DNA from: Methanobacteriota archaeon
Lineage (GTDB): Archaea; Thermoplasmatota; Thermoplasmata; Thermoplasmatales; GCA-001856825
NCBI GenBank assembly: GCA_017857235.1
Contig: JAFMDN010000001.1
Span: 24,886-88,885 of the forward strand
DNA: 64,000 nt
Direction of reading: 5' to 3'
The translations under genes and the position numbers were made by a program. The notes under the pieces were generated by a model. The model saw only the letters and a list, made by a program, of their open reading frames with translations, had not been told where the DNA came from and searched no databases. This document shows, piece by piece, positions 63,466 through 64,000 of this stretch (positions are counted from its first letter, which is position 1; each line of letters opens with the position of its first letter).

Positions 63466-64000
63466 GTGAAGACCTCAATATTGATTGATTTCTCGAACAC
63501 CATTTCTACAACGGAGTCAGAAAATGAGGCACTTGAAATCTTTCTCGAATATATCAGGAGAAAATATCATATTGCAGAACAAATACTTGATAAGTTTGTT
63601 AATATAAGACACCAAAAACTTATAGAACGGGAAAACAACTTTAAGACTTTCATGGAAATAAACGCGGAAATTCTAAAAGAAAATTTTGGAATTCAATTGA
63701 GCTATGATGACATTGAATATTACTATAACATACATTGCAAAAATCTTAAATTAAGGGAAGGCTATCATGAGTTCATAAAGTTCATAAAATCAAGAAGAAT
63801 AAATATAGTTATGGTCACTGATGCTGATTTTGAATATACCATTAGAACAACCTCAGCTCTTAAAATATTGGATGATTTCGATTATATAATAACTGCTGAG
63901 GATGTCCGATCCCCAAAACCAAATGCCCAAATTTTCATTAAAGCACTACTTCTGGCAGACTGCCCAGAAAAGGCATTTTTTATTGGAGATTCTGAGAGAA
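63466..64000 (+). CDS. HAD-superfamily hydrolase, truncated by window end
   Basis: GTG start 63466; about 178 codons visible, 3' end outside the window. Motif I is LIDFSNTIS (Asp nucleophile present, but Ser where phosphatases have the second Asp), motif II VTDADF, motif III KPN in SPKPNAQIF, motif IV FFIGDSE. Cap helices lie between motifs I and II. The DxS motif is atypical for a phosphatase and may mean another HAD activity. Confidence 0.75.
   Translation, partial: MKTSILIDFSNTISTTESENEALEIFLEYIRRKYHIAEQILDKFVNIRHQKLIERENNFKTFMEINAEILKENFGIQLSYDDIEYYYNIHCKNLKLREGYHEFIKFIKSRRINIVMVTDADFEYTIRTTSALKILDDFDYIITAEDVRSPKPNAQIFIKALLLADCPEKAFFIGDSER

Overview
The window looks like chromosome from a euryarchaeon of the order Thermoplasmatales (Ferroplasmaceae or a Cuniculiplasma-like relative). 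The evidence is the archaeal information-processing set (S13-S4-S11-RpoD, SRP54, LSm-L37e, L15e, Nop5, RpoK, Sec61 beta), archaeal ether-lipid enzymes (CarS, GGGP synthase, DGGGP synthase), a tricorn-factor-F1-type proline iminopeptidase very like the Thermoplasma enzyme, a low-GC sequence, and many genes whose ATG lies about 25 bp after a TATA box (leaderless mRNAs). This placement is inference; no 16S gene is present.

Layout. 0-5.5 kb: a small asparagine-synthase-like protein, an MTA/SAH-type deaminase, an anion permease, archease and a flippase. 5.5-10.8 kb: CarS, then a tight minus-strand operon of MTA/MTI phosphorylase, beta-CASP ribonuclease (aCPSF2-like), an HTH/solute-binding regulator and an XPD helicase. 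10.9-13.5 kb: LSm-L37e-PurF, with purF apparently starting inside L37e, facing Nop5. 13.7-16.8 kb: GAF/fRMsr-RpoK-unknown protein, an aminotransferase and a lone ABC ATPase. 16.8-22.6 kb: an N-acylamino-acid racemase-like enzyme with an M20 deacylase, then MptD-THEP1-Trm1-DGGGPS-GGGPS. 22.6-25.3 kb: TPR protein, lysine 6-aminotransferase, LipB. 25.5-29.1 kb: ribosomal/RpoD/SRP54 cluster. 29.1-36 kb: LbH protein, sugar nucleotidyltransferase, AmmeMemoRadiSam enzyme, an Fbp-type iron(III) ABC transporter and a 56-aa Sec61 beta. 36-42.9 kb: 2-oxoacid:ferredoxin oxidoreductase, initiator tRNA-Met, a MetF-MetE(N)-MetE(C) operon, and an acryloyl-CoA-reductase-like dehydrogenase. 43-50.3 kb: L15e, small enzymes, MFS transporter, split glycine decarboxylase, tRNA-Leu. 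51-58.3 kb: a cysteine-free class V aminotransferase, a mercury-resistance locus (merR divergent from merH-merA), MsrA/MsrB, F1 peptidase, DUF4382 protein, chorismate mutase and prephenate dehydrogenase. 58.3-63.3 kb: an accessory zone holding an acyl-CoA synthetase and an acyl-CoA dehydrogenase of clearly different base composition, among decayed IS remnants. The end holds tRNA-His and a truncated HAD protein.

A recurring theme is methionine and sulfur economy: MTA deamination and phosphorolysis, methyl-group reduction (MetF) and methionine synthesis (two MetE halves), and three separate methionine sulfoxide reductases (MsrA, MsrB and a probable free-Met-R-SO reductase).

The most unusual observations are: the MetE N-terminal gene has no ATG/GTG/TTG before its conserved N-terminus but has a perfectly spaced Shine-Dalgarno before an ATT codon, in the same frame as metF; purF begins inside L37e; a leaderless ATG precedes chorismate mutase in the wrong frame; an A9 homopolymer separates a good ATG from the DUF4382 frame; and perfect inverted repeats sit in several promoters. 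I see no CRISPR array and no defence island.
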